The notes under the pieces were generated by a model. That model ran no database searches and had not been told where the DNA came from. It saw only the letters and a program-made list of their open reading frames with translations. From contig OY754980.1 of assembly GCA_963576475.1 (NCBI GenBank), forward strand, positions 29,557,563 to 29,621,562: a DNA stretch of 64,000 nucleotides, in the 5' to 3' direction. The translations under genes were made by a program, and so were the position numbers. This document shows positions 55,501-64,000 of the stretch, piece after piece (the stretch's first letter is position 1; every line of letters starts with the position of its first letter). Origin of the DNA: Molanna angustata. Taxonomy: Eukaryota; Arthropoda; Insecta; Trichoptera; Molannidae.

Positions 55501-55539
55501 TACCCCCTGGACCGTTACATGACGAGTGGCAGGCTGCAT
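52522..55539 (-). CDS. LINE endonuclease/reverse transcriptase (1,005 aa)
   Basis: Uninterrupted frame from the first Met after an in-frame stop. The N-terminal apurinic-type endonuclease shows IGVWNIRGG (N), CVSETK (E), GYAPVN, GDLNGW (D163, N165) and ETDHYLV (D, H). The reverse transcriptase shows AGKAAGYDSVSAELIKYGG, VVPLYKGKGSKLDCKNYR, FCAFIDLEKAYDKV, SGVRQGCVLSPWLFNLYID and the catalytic YADD (D732, D733). The C-terminus has VPTLMYASETWTW, RWFGHVERMNEERLTKKIY and GRGRPRKGWHDHV. It nicks DNA and copies its RNA at the nick. No separate ORF1 was found. RTE/R4-like by C-terminal layout and simple-repeat tail; not tested by phylogeny. All catalytic motifs are intact, so it may be active. Confidence 0.93.
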   Translation of the reverse strand: MQPATRHVTVQGVGKKRRTECRIGVWNIRGGMDRKMNEMCDVMKEKEIDIMCVSETKKEGKGMNVRNDGMIELWSGVKSDDFACKGVGLILAKRMGTCMKEYKLEWSRLMWVRLKIGITSVFLIIGYAPVNSDSESEKDEFWNRLTEIMNMKKDNERVILAGDLNGWVGVRRKDFESVLGPHGDSRVNENGKRLLEVCTEGNLFVANTVFSHKRVHQYTWQRGNERSIIDYVCVDAALRKATVDTRVYRGAELETDHYLVISKIDLFTGWRSKTHRSDPPKRTKVERLQDENVRKQYVKDIGSKLLLAIDSKGIIEEAWTTLKETVCKTAERVCGVAKRGGKKGDAWWNERVKFVVGEKKKAWMALIAAKGSNSEERAKEKYKECKKMVKDIVKREKDFLKEKESLKIANDFPGNKKMFWKGVAKRKNGSVKVSQGVNDKDGKLIMDEDGVKERWKEYFKELYDCGLSVDMNQRAWQVYEDEKDEITKDEVFEAVKHAKAGKAAGYDSVSAELIKYGGDQMLEWCHSLFNKCWEAGRTPSDWRNAVVVPLYKGKGSKLDCKNYRAISLLSSVGKMYARILDQRVRKVTESKIWDVQGAFVGGRGCIDQIFSLRMVTEKVLDKNQKLFCAFIDLEKAYDKVNREKLWDILSVYGVKSKLIRAIASLYENSEACVRVNDTVTSWFSINSGVRQGCVLSPWLFNLYIDFCIRALRDENKGLKLSTVTVRDLMYADDKVLLAESVEELQYLVSMVYEGCIEYGLRMNASKSKVMVFEKCESRTSCQIKVENEWLEQVDEYVYLGSMFQRNGRPDEDIERRVMAGNRVNGALKPVMNDRNVSKEAKVAIHNAIVVPTLMYASETWTWQKSHESRINAVEMRSLRRICNRTMYDRVRNEVTRKECKMKKDVVTRMKVNTLRWFGHVERMNEERLTKKIYKADRNGKRGRGRPRKGWHDHVNDILKEGNVRSLNNRRTCMRRSMNVDEAVNVCQDRIVWRSVLSAYPARDMA

Positions 55540-55699
55540 CGATGTATCCCGAAGGAATCCAGGGGGTTTTGTTGCTTACATACTAAGTATACATTACACT
55601 AAAACACTAAAAAAAAATACTTAAAATTAGCAAGAATGTCCTTTTTGTTACAAGCATTTCTACAAATATCCTGACCCACTATGGTGACGAATTTGCTGT

Positions 55700-55915
55700 G
55701 GCGGATGTCGTCCTAGTTGTAGTTCACAAAAACGGTCGCTTACGCGTACAATGTGCCGCATCACAGAATTGCTCAAATGACGGAGTAAATGAAGTGTGTG
55801 GGCCAAGAGTCGTACAGGTTGACGGTCTCGACGACTGTGTACAGTGTGAGAAGAGAAGAATGTCGGTCAAAAGGTCGTACGAGGATGACGGTCTCCACTG
55901 TGTATAGTGCGGCGA
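55700..55915. repeat. Degenerate ~60-bp repeat upstream of LINE L
   Basis: GTCGTACAGGTTGACGGTCT then GACTGTGTACAGTGTG recurs as GTCGTACGAGGATGACGGTC then CACTGTGTATAGTGCG. About two copies. Confidence 0.6.
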
Positions 55916-55966
55916 ACGATGATCTCACGTCCAGCACGTCCAGAAACAAACATATGGCTAAATTAT

Positions 55967-56205
55967 ATGGCACGTTTCTAGGAGCACAGTATGCACGCAT
56001 AACAACACGTGGGTGACATACTATAGAACACGTGGTCAAAGAGTAGGTAGAATTATACCCTTTTGTAAAAGTCTACTTTACGGCGCTTCTAGGAGCACAA
56101 TATGCACGGATATATATTATACACTTGGGTGACACAATAGAGACACGTGGTCAATAGGTAAGTCTAAAGTTAGGTATAATTAAACACTAAAAACTACTTT
56201 ACGGC
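55967..56205. repeat. ~115-120-bp tandem repeat, two copies, upstream of LINE L
   Basis: GGCACGTTTCTAGGAGCACA...GTGGGTGACATACTATAG...GTCTACTTTAC recurs as GGCGCTTCTAGGAGCACAAT...TGGGTGACACAATAGAG...CTACTTTACGG. Possibly iterated promoter units of the LINE 5' UTR (inference). Confidence 0.75.
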
Positions 56206-56823
56206 ACTATTGATAAGACGAAGTTTATTATTTAATAAGGGTATTATGAGAATTATGCCTGGTTTAAGATTGTGGTGATTTTTATTATTAATTTCTAATA
56301 TAGCAGCCCCCCCTTCATTTCAAACTCTTGAAATCTGTTATTGTATGTATCGCACATTCTATGAATTGTCATGTTTTGTGCGTAATTGGTGCGATGTAGG
56401 AATATTAAATGAAATGGTATTGAGTATTGAGGGGCAGTCGATATTATTATTTATAATGTTGTACAGAAGCATCATATCATTTACTGTGCGTCTATTCTCG
56501 AGACTAACAAGATTAGTTTTCAGTGAATATATACATACAAAGTGTCATCAAGTTTTTTTTTAATATATATTAAGTTTGTCTCTGAAATTGTTAAGAACAC
56601 GCCACTGCTGAATGAATTTAAGTAGAGAATATTTTTTCTTTCATTTTCAAAACTCCGTAATTATCATTCTTAATATGAGAATATTTTACGTATGCCTCTA
56701 GTTGTTACCTTTCAGCTAACCTTTGTGAACACACATTACATCAAGTCTCTTTTATTTTGTAAAACCGTCCATTATAATTCATAAAATTAATTCATATTAT
56801 AATTACATAATACTCCAACATTA
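56206..56823. other. Unassigned stretch
   Basis: No gene or matching repeat seen. Confidence 0.4.
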
Positions 56824-56945
56824 GATTTTTTTCCCCGTCGAGAGTTAGTGATGTTTTTAGAGAGTTAGTCATATTTTTAACATCTCAATGATTCTTCTTT
56901 TATATTACATCTTCGACTCTATCGAGATGTAAAAAATAGAAACCC
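56824..56945 (-). mobile_element. Repeat family B fragment (B6)
   Basis: TTTTTTTCCCCGTCGAGAGT, ACATCTCAATG and CGACTCTATCGAGATGT match the terminal part of 41066-41478, with rearrangement. Confidence 0.5.
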
Positions 56946-57278
56946 ATGGTCCATAATTCCAACGAAGAGTAAAGGAGTGTCTGTGGGGGAAGAGTTTGTA
57001 ATGAAATATGTGAATTATAATATTCTTTCGTAGTAAATAAAAAAATCACGCATAACTGACGTGTTAAGATTTTCAAATATTATTTAGTTGTCACCTGTCA
57101 AAGCCACCGTACATGACGTAAGTTTGGCGTCACATCCTTATTCTCTATTAGTATTTCAATTCTAATGGAGCATGAGGACGTATTACAATTTTAAATTCTT
57201 CATGCTCTAAGTATTACAATTCTATCAAAATTCCAATTTTTCCTAAAAACTCTCAGCTCTACATTATATCTTATTCTA
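56946..57278. other. Unassigned stretch
   Basis: No gene or matching repeat seen. Confidence 0.4.
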
Positions 57279-57324
57279 GGGGCAAGTCTGGTCAACCGGC
57301 AGAATCAAAACCATCCATGTTTAT

Positions 57325-57530
57325 AATAATTACATCCATGATGGTTCTTATCCACTGTATGTTGGTACTGATAGATTGTATTCATTTTGTCAGTGCCAAC
57401 ATATACTAAATTGTCTATTTTTCATATATTTTGTTGTACTATGTTTCACTATTGTATTGCTGTATTTTTTTGTATGGTTATATGGTTATTGTAATTTTTT
57501 TGTATGGTTTTGTATGGTTTCGTCGGCCTT
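57325..57530 (+). mobile_element. LINE family J, 3' UTR copy
   Basis: GGTTCTTATCCACTG.ATGTTG and the following GATAGATTGTATTCATTTTG through TATGGTTAT match 25420-25565 of the intact LINE. The hairpin is preserved at 57361-57400. 5'-truncated; its tail is replaced by a run of TTTTGTATGG repeats (about 57492-57520). Confidence 0.85.
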
Positions 57531-57735
57531 CGTGGCTCAGTTATGTGGCTCAGTTATAGTTAGGTATCTGACTGCTGATCCAAAGGTCCCGGGTTCGATT
57601 CCCCGTGGAGACGCAGTTTTTAATTGTGTTTGCAGTCTGGATCTGTAAGACGATTAATATCGTAAGTCTCCAGAATGTGGCAACTTGTTATTGGGTGCGT
57701 GTTAAATTAATATTTGACTGTTAGTTGCCCAAGTA
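57530..57735 (+). mobile_element. tRNA-derived SINE, family S2
   Basis: CGGCCTTCGTGGCTCAGTTA, then an extra copy of TGTGGCTCAGTTA, then TGACTGCTGATCCAAAGG, CGGGTTCGATTCCCC (B box), and a body to about 57735. The A-box segment is duplicated by about 14 bases compared with the copy at 42535. Confidence 0.75.
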
Positions 57736-57886
57736 GCAATATAAAATAAAAGACCTTATAAATATATATATTTTGTGAAGTTCTACAATATCTTAACATG
57801 ATATAGAACTCCGTATGATAATTATATCCATGGTATGGGTAAACACGAATGGTTTTGATTCCGCCTGTTAACCAGACTTGCTCCCC

Positions 57887-58667
57887 TGATTCGTTTAAAT
57901 TTACCCGTCTGAATTTTAGTATATGAGAAATGTCAAAAAAGTCGAATGCATTTATATGGGACTCATTATGTCACACCGCGCGGATAAAATCCTTTTATCC
58001 ACGGTTGTCCGTTGATTTAGACGTTTTCGTACTCTAAAACGAATCAGAATAGGACATATTATTAAGTTTTCCTCAAAATTATAGAGAGAGAGGGAGATTA
58101 ATTCCAAAATTAACGGAGGTTTCATGGAAATGGTTATATTTCATTTTCGTGTAATTGTAGAGTTAACTTAAAATTTTAATCTCCGCCTCAAGGTGATAAG
58201 GAAATTAAATTTAAACTATAATAATATTTAATCGCACTTTCTTTGGATAACAATGGAGTATAATTAATTATAATTGATATGTCTTTTGTTACGGAGATTA
58301 ATTTCGGAGATAAAAAGATTTATCTAAAGAGAAACGAAAATTTTCTAGGTATCATTTAAGAAAAATATTTTGATTTTGGTAATGGTTTATGAATGGCAGA
58401 AATTAATATATTTTTTCTTAATTATGTCAAAATTAAAATGGAAACAATTTTTTTTTATCTTTTTATTTATTAATCAAATCAATAGGTACATATTTACATA
58501 TAAATTACTATTAACAAGATTTACAAGTTCCATGACATGTTTCATAATAACCCTCTTTAATTGAGATAAAATCTCGTGTTAAAAGAGGGGAGTATCTAAT
58601 TTTTATTGCAACATTCACCAAAAAATTGCACTTCTACTAAATAATATACAAAAAAATTAATCACTAA
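57887..58667. other. Unassigned stretch
   Basis: No gene or matching repeat seen. Confidence 0.4.
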
Positions 58668-58861
58668 GGCCTACTGTCCACTAAAACCGCACGTCATGCG
58701 CACGCTTTCGTCAATTGACGAATGCAAGACGAATTCAATGCTTGCATCTTGCTTCGTGGACACAGTTTTGATTGTTTCCATGCAAGATGCAAGCATTCGT
58801 CTTGCATTCGTCAATTGACGAAAGCGTGCGCATGACGTGCGGTTTAAGTGGACAGTAGGCC
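58668..58861. mobile_element. PIF/Harbinger-like MITE
   Basis: 194 bp with inverted repeats of about 70 bp starting GGCCTACTGTCCACT and including CGCACGTCATGCGCACGCTT and TCGTCAATTGACGAATGC. Flanked by the 3-bp repeat TAA (58665-58667, 58862-58864). A 3-bp TWA duplication with GG-starting ends is the Harbinger pattern. Non-coding; the 73-codon minus-strand frame over it is not a gene. Confidence 0.8.
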
Positions 58862-59164
58862 TAAGGTTTACATTTATACAAAGACAAATCAATAATTGGC
58901 ATGTAAGGGTTGTGTAAAAAAGTCAAACAAATTTTTCAAAACAGATAAAAAGCCACACAAAGACAAGAATGAAATAAATAAAAAAACAAATCAGTACAAT
59001 TTTTTGATTTTATACTTAAATATATTGTATTTTTTTTCGAGTCTAAGACTCAATGGGAGTTCATTAAACCACATTAGTACCTTTATACTTATAGAAATAT
59101 TGTGAGGTAGTTGTACGTAAAATAGGAAGTTCAAGACATGAGCAATTACATTTGCCATGAGGCA

Positions 59165-59262
59165 CCGTCATAGAACAGTGCTTCCACTCGCTTCTATCAT
59201 CACAGCGCTCTGCCTACCCTGTAATGGACACGGCGTGATGGTTTGTATGTAGGTATGTATAT
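59165..59262 (+). mobile_element. LINE family L, 3' end fragment
   Basis: CTCTGCCTACCCTGTAATGG, ACACGGCGTGATGG and a TATGTA-repeat tail equal the family 3' end with substitutions. Confidence 0.7.
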
Positions 59263-59423
59263 TTATAAACATTTATTTTTAAAAACTAATATACATTATA
59301 AAAATATACAAAAAATAAACATAAAAAACTATTCAAAATAATTATAAATAAGTATTACATATATTTTTTTTAATTTGGTGGCAGAAAATTACTTTCATCG
59401 AATTTTTACGACAATTTTTTTAT

Positions 59424-60160
59424 GTATTTATTAATTTATCTATTTATTTAACTTTTCGTACATAATATAAACAAATATAATGCACACTGGTGGGCTTATT
59501 GCCATTAGGCAATTTCTCCTAACCAACCAGATTACAGAGTGACAGAATCATACATGTACATCAACAAAAAATGAAAGCTACAAAAGAAAAAATTAAATAT
59601 ATAAACACCAAGATAAATAAAAAAACATCATAGCAACAAAAAAGGGATTGGGAAGGAACAAGAAGAGGAAATCGAGATCGGGTGTATAGGGATAAATATT
59701 ACGTAGCAAAGGGAAGGAAGGAAAAGGAGAGAGATCAGGTATTTTCGGAGAGATATCCCTGCTTTAGTCTTTTCTTGAAAATGGAAAGCTAGTTTGTCGA
59801 AGTTAAATCAGGAAAAATTCATTGTTGTGAATGGGGATAGTTAATGTAGTACGTTCAGCAGATCGAAGCGATAGGCCGTGATTAGATAAATAGGTGAATT
59901 TGGTTTTAAGGTACCGCGGTGAATTAGGATTGAAGAGGGTATTATATAGAAGTGACAAAATATGTATATTTCGCCGTTGTCGTATCTTAGGCCAATGGAG
60001 AAGATTACGGTAAGAGGAAATGTGATCGAATTTTTTAAGTACAAAGATGAACCGGATACAAACATTCTGGAGGCGCTCGAGTTTGTTGATATGATCCTCG
60101 TTCGCATCCAAATAACAAACGTCAGCATAGTCAAGTAAAGGAAGAAGAAGCGATCGTGCT
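59424..60160 (-). mobile_element. 5'-truncated Jockey-like LINE
   Basis: The minus-strand frame (about 60160-59803) encodes the RT C-terminal region: RTLARSLLLPLLDYADVC, KLERLQNVCIRFIF, LLHWPKIRQRRNIHIL. It ends at 59803 after ERTTLTIPIHNNEFFLI; the usual residues follow in other frames. The 3' UTR carries the ATTGCC-loop-GGCAAT hairpin at about 59500 and an (AAAT)n tail. It abuts a family B fragment on its 5' side. Confidence 0.8.
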
Positions 60161-60164
60161 AGGG

Positions 60165-60275
60165 TTCTCAATAGAGACAAAGTTGGAATATTAAGGGAGA
60201 ACCAGGAAATCAAGACAGAACCAGGAAATTATTGCAATTTCGTCTCTATTAAGACATTAAAAAAATGGCGTAAAA
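60165..60275 (-). mobile_element. Repeat family B fragment with inverted arm (B7)
   Basis: CTCAATAGAGACAAAGTTGG at the left and, inverted, CTTAATAGAGACGAAATTGC at the right, with GAACCAGGAAAT duplicated between. Looks like a rearranged end of family B. Confidence 0.5.
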
Positions 60276-60964
60276 TATCATCAATGTTTGCGTTTGTAAA
60301 ACTTAAAAAAAAATTGACTTTTATCGTACTTTATACATACTTCTCGTACTTTTATCGAAGTAAGTAGAAAATTAACTATCGAATTAACGAATTAAGCGGG
60401 GAACGTTAATTTATACATTTTCGCTCTGTACTCTTTCAAATTACAAATAAGTAGGTAAGTATATTACTAAAGAAAATTCCCGAAACCAATTTCCTTCTTT
60501 AAAGATCCAATAAGTGTGGAATGTAAACAAAATTCTGAGCGTTACATTTCATTTTCGAGTGGGTGAGGCTTCAAGACGGAGAAAAAAAAACCTTCTCTCA
60601 TGAAACAGCTAAAAGCCTACCCAGCGGTTGAGTGCGTTTTCAACAGCCACTCTGTTTCGGTAATGAATTCCTTTGCTTTCGTCTTTATAATAACCCAAGT
60701 CTCATCCCTTTCGAGACAACCTATTAAACCATTCATCACTCCACGTTCTCATGGCTTAACACTGTCTCTCTCACCTCGCACACTGAAAGGACAATAATAT
60801 TATCAGGTACACTTTTCATTGCGTCAAAAAGGAATAAAATTTCATAGAACTCGTTTGATTTTTACCGGTTAAATTACTTCAACATCAACGCTGTCTCGCT
60901 AAGATCAAAAGTGTGATATATTTTAGTTGGGGGGTTGTGCACAGATATCTTTTAATATTTTTTA
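60276..60964. other. Unassigned stretch
   Basis: No gene or matching repeat seen. Confidence 0.4.
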
Positions 60965-61880
60965 TTTTATTTTAACACTTTATTGTACATACCTAACTTA
61001 TTTGCTAGTACAAATGGCGGACTTATTGCCTAGTGACAATTTCTTCCATACAACCATCTGTAACAGTTATGAGTGAAAATGGTACATGTACAACAAAAAA
61101 AAAGAAAATCTATATAAAACTATAAACATATTACATTTAAGCACAAGAAAGTAAGAAGAATGAAAATATGTACATCAATGACAATTAAACAAATCTTAGA
61201 TGAAACCTGTTACAACACTATGGGAAGGAAGGGAAAAAAGGAGAGGAGATAGAGAGAGAGAGAGAGAGGAGACACGTTGTTTATTGTTGTGTAGTCGCAT
61301 GATACCTATGTGGGTAGACTGTGTTCGTGGTGTCGCGGCCAGTACATTTTTGCCTCGTTCCAATGTATATGTTTATTACTGTATATTAAATTCTGTTTTA
61401 TTCACTCTTGCTATGATTTATAATATTTTGGATACATTATTTTTTTTATCATTTGTTATAGGCATATTATTTTATATATAAATAGATTATATTTGTTTAT
61501 ATAGTAATTGTAATATTTTGTTTTTTTAATTTCTATTTTATATTGTATGTATATATTTAGGTAGACTTAAGAAAATAATATTTTTCTAATATATTGTATA
61601 CCCACACACAGGCATTGCTATGTGGGATTTTTGGTAATTTGAATTCAACTTTGTAATTTTCTTTAAATTTAAATCTTTATACAGGAAAAGGGAAATAAAT
61701 GGGAAGTATGTTGGTTAAAAGAAATAGAAAGTAGGAGCGCGCGCTTTAGTCTAATTTTGAAGGTTGCTAACGTTGGTGCAGTTCTAATGCCAAGGGCCAA
61801 GTTGTTCCATAACCGGGCAGCATGGACAGTAAAGGATGATGAATAGATAGATGGCATGTGATGGGATGGTGAGGGTTCTC
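60965..61880 (-). mobile_element. Jockey-like LINE remnant, interrupted
   Basis: The 3' UTR (GGACTTATTGCCTAGTGACA, ATTTCTTCCATACAACC) lies at about 60965-61260. The C-terminal coding part lies at 61669-61870 (minus): SSFTVHAARLWNNLALGIR, APTLATFKIRLKRALLL. The two are separated by about 400 bp from about 61266 to 61670 that does not fit the LINE and is probably a plus-strand insert. A GA run sits at the left junction (61250-61268). Confidence 0.65.
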
Positions 61881-62255
61881 TACAATATAACTTGAGAAAG
61901 TAGTAAATAAAATGTATAATACTATTATCAAGTTAAAAGTTAAAGTTTAAGTCATTAGTGTATATAGGTATATGTATATTTAATTTAATTTGTGGATTAG
62001 GCTACTCTACAAGGCCATGTCTGTCCCAGAGTAGAGTTATATAAATCAGTTTTATTATTTTTATTTGTCATAGTGTTAGTTGATTTTTATAAGGTGTATT
62101 GGTAGGTTGAAGTAATACAGAGGTGAAAGTATACGTTTTAGTGTAGTGTGAAATATTGCTTGATGTAAAAAGGGCTGATGCTAATATAATTTAGATTTTT
62201 TGTAAATCAAATATGTAGTAATATTAAATAAATTTTTAGTTTATTTTCATCCTTT
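61881..62255. other. Unassigned stretch
   Basis: No gene or matching repeat seen. Confidence 0.4.
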
Positions 62256-62268
62256 AGTAACTAAGCAG

Positions 62269-62605
62269 AATGCTCAAAATCCCTTGGACAGATCTGGTTA
62301 CGAACTCAGAAGTCTTAAGTCGAGCCAGAACAACCAGGAAACTCTTGTCCACAATAAAGGTCCGCAAGATCACATATCTGGGTCACATAACGAGGGGGGA
62401 GAAGTATCATTTGCTCCAACTAATACTGAAGGGCAAGATAGAAGGTCGCCGAGGGACTGGAAGGAGACAGATGTCCTGGCTGCGCGAATAGACCGGCTTC
62501 AGGACCGTGGAACAGATATTCCGGGCAGCACAGGACAGAGAGGGATTTGCCAGAGTGATAGCCGACGTCGGGGGTTCCTGACATGGCACCGGAAGAAGAA
62601 GAAGA
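62269..62605 (+). mobile_element. Short 5'-truncated LINE with 13-bp TSD
   Basis: Flanked by the perfect 13-bp duplication AGTAACTAAGCAG (62256-62268, 62606-62618). The plus strand reads MLKIPWTDLVTNSEVLSRAR, IKVRKITYLGHITRGEKYHL, LKGKIEGRRGTGRRQMSWLR, stop, then AAQDREGFARVIADVG. This is the C-terminal ~110 residues of a LINE RT unlike families L, J or RTE here, ending in a (GAA)n tail. One stop codon; inactive. Confidence 0.92.
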
Positions 62606-62745
62606 AGTAACTAAGCAGTTGTTCGCTATAGCTTTCAATTTGATATGAGAGTAGGTTCTTACGATTGGAAAGTCCGTTATAAAGAGGTTGAATGTTTTAC
62701 GACCTATGTACTCGTTATTTTTCTGACATTTTTAAAATGTAATAA

Positions 62746-63776
62746 TCCAACTGTCGATTCGTTCATGAGAATTCAATTCTCTGAATGAATCGACATTATT
62801 AAGCCAAGATGCGTGTACGAAGGAAAATTTTGTATGGCGTAGTGGACTTTTTGCATGCTAATAACACCAACTATTGGCCTCGAAGCATATATGTTCCTAT
62901 ACATGGATTTACTCCGAATTCGGAGTAGAACATTTTATGTGAGTTTTGTGTGTGTGTGTGTCTGAGTGTGTGTGTGTGTGTGTGTGAGTGTGTGTGGTGT
63001 GTGTCTGTCCCCACCTTATAACTTTTGATCCGCTCAATCTACAGAGCCCAAATTTTTAGAATATTTAAACAGTTTTAGGACTACAAAACTTTTATACTAA
63101 GAATTTTGAATTTTTGTTTTAGTCAGGGGTTATCAACTATTGAAATTTTGGTTTATTTTTCCATATATCTCAGAAACCATAAAAGCTAAAATGCTGAAAA
63201 TTAGTATTAACATAGAAAAATACAAAATCTCAAATAAATTTTTTCAAAAAATTTCCAGGGTTTCTCAAACATTTTTTATTAAGAAAAATATTTTTTTTAT
63301 GATAAATTTATTAGTTTAACTGCCTAAATTTCCAATTTTTTTTAAAATATAGAAAAAAACCGAAACACCCCAACTAGACAATTTAATTTTCTATAAAAAA
63401 TATTACAATTGTATTAGCACATCTCAAATTTTTTTTAACAATTTTTATAAAAATTGAATTTAGTGACGACATTGCTTCATACAATTTGTATCGTAGTAGC
63501 CTACACACAATATATAAGAAGACTTTATTGTTTGATATTTAAATCTCCAAACATACATACCATCATGCTGTTTTCATATTCTGGGTAGAAAAAAGGACTG
63601 ACCTCCATACTATCCTATATTGACATACATACCTAGGTACATGTGTTGTGTAGAAAACCAAATATCTTAAAATATTAAATAATTTGTATTTATGGGTTTT
63701 ATAGTTTGGTACTTATTCTTCAACTAAACATACTATCGCTATCGAAAGTTGGATCTCATGTGTTATATGCAACTAG
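62746..63776 (+). mobile_element. Helitron family A, full-length copy A6
   Basis: A|TC at 62746 with a near-perfect 5' stem-loop (GTCGATTCGTTCA and TGAATGAATCGAC around GAGAATTCAATTCTC), a TG microsatellite at about 62945-63002, and the 3' hairpin followed by CTAG|T at 63776. Target site A/T as expected for Helitrons. Confidence 0.85.
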
Positions 63777-64000
63777 TGTTTTATTAATATTGAAGGGAAC
63801 TCCAATAACTTCGTCGTGTGTGTATATTAACAATTAGACAAGTACTTGGTGTGCTACCTACTGAGCCTTATCCAGAATGAACTCCCTAACCATTTTACAC
63901 ACTTTATACAGTACATCCTTCTCTTTTATACTTTGGTATGTCCCTTTTGCACACAACCGATAATTATCCATTCATAAACACATAACTACAACAAAAAAAT
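63777..64000. other. Right edge, nothing recognised
   Basis: No gene or matching repeat seen in the last 224 bases. Confidence 0.5.

Larger units (their letters stand above)
52498..56205 (-). mobile_element. LINE family L, apparently coding-complete
   Basis: Intact coding frame (52522-55539), a 3' end with an (ATGT)n tail at 52498-52519, and upstream sequence with tandem repeats (55700-56205) that may be the 5' UTR/promoter. The right boundary is inferred only from the end of those repeats. Fragments of the family are at 8862, 11313, 17428, 29730, 38362, 51883 and 59165. Confidence 0.8.
57279..57886. mobile_element. Inverted-repeat DNA element carrying a LINE end and a SINE
   Basis: Left GGGGCAAGTCTGGTCAACCG, GGCAGAATCAAAACCATCCA and right, inverted, GGGGAGCAAGTCTGGTTAAC, GGCGGAATCAAAACCATTCG. 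Arms are about 60 bp. Its interior is almost entirely the LINE J 3' end and a SINE, so the element itself was about 200 bp. The right end CAGGGGAGC looks hAT-like but no 8-bp duplication is visible. Confidence 0.6.

Noticed and set aside
52435..55522. Long plus-strand frames (54128-54769, 54902-55522 and others)
   Set aside because: They are antisense shadows of the intact LINE coding sequence on the minus strand.
58671..58892. 73-codon minus-strand frame
   Set aside because: It lies within the arms of an inverted-repeat MITE.

Overview
This is a eukaryotic, AT-rich, repeat-dense genomic window with no convincing host gene. It suggests an insect, most likely a moth or butterfly. The evidence is many non-LTR retrotransposon (LINE) fragments with short simple-repeat tails, tRNA-derived SINEs, short Helitrons of a type I associate with Lepidoptera, hAT and MITE-like DNA elements, and A/T microsatellites. 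Species assignment is inference. Nothing bacterial or viral was seen. The only long intact reading frames are two LINE polyproteins (22285-25254 plus; 52522-55539 minus).

Layout. 1-12 kb: Helitron, hAT and short repeat copies. One Helitron (2736-3808) carries a GC-rich insert, and a truncated LINE (7183-8575) sits inside a second repeat with a visible target duplication. 12-22 kb: a Mutator-like element with 9-bp target duplication (12848-13881), two near-complete copies of a TC...CTAG Helitron family separated by a SINE, and a 74-bp tandem repeat. 22-26 kb: an intact endonuclease/reverse transcriptase LINE. 28-34 kb: a four-level nest. A hAT element (28060-34229, TSD GATGTAAG) contains a second inverted-repeat element (28683-34012), which contains a decayed LINE (29730-33215), which is split by an RTE-type LINE (31098-31997, 11-bp TSD). 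34-47 kb: more LINE 3' ends, a Penelope-like C-terminal fragment with a hammerhead-ribozyme-like fold (37864-37903), a LINE copy with a 5' inversion (38362-38850), a long palindrome (43223-43471) and SINEs. 47.4-48.9 kb: a (TTTA)n tract followed by 13 copies of an apparently identical 90-bp satellite. 52.5-56.2 kb: the second intact LINE with candidate tandem repeats upstream. 57-64 kb: a Harbinger-like MITE, Jockey/CR1-like LINE remnants, a short LINE with 13-bp TSD, and another Helitron.

Interactions. The two intact LINEs could be autonomous. At least eight fragments of the 52.5-kb family (tail ATGT repeats) lie in the window. SINE 3' ends share sequence with a local LINE 3' end, as expected if the LINE enzyme mobilises them. 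All family and clade names come from motif reading without searches and should be read with the stated confidence.
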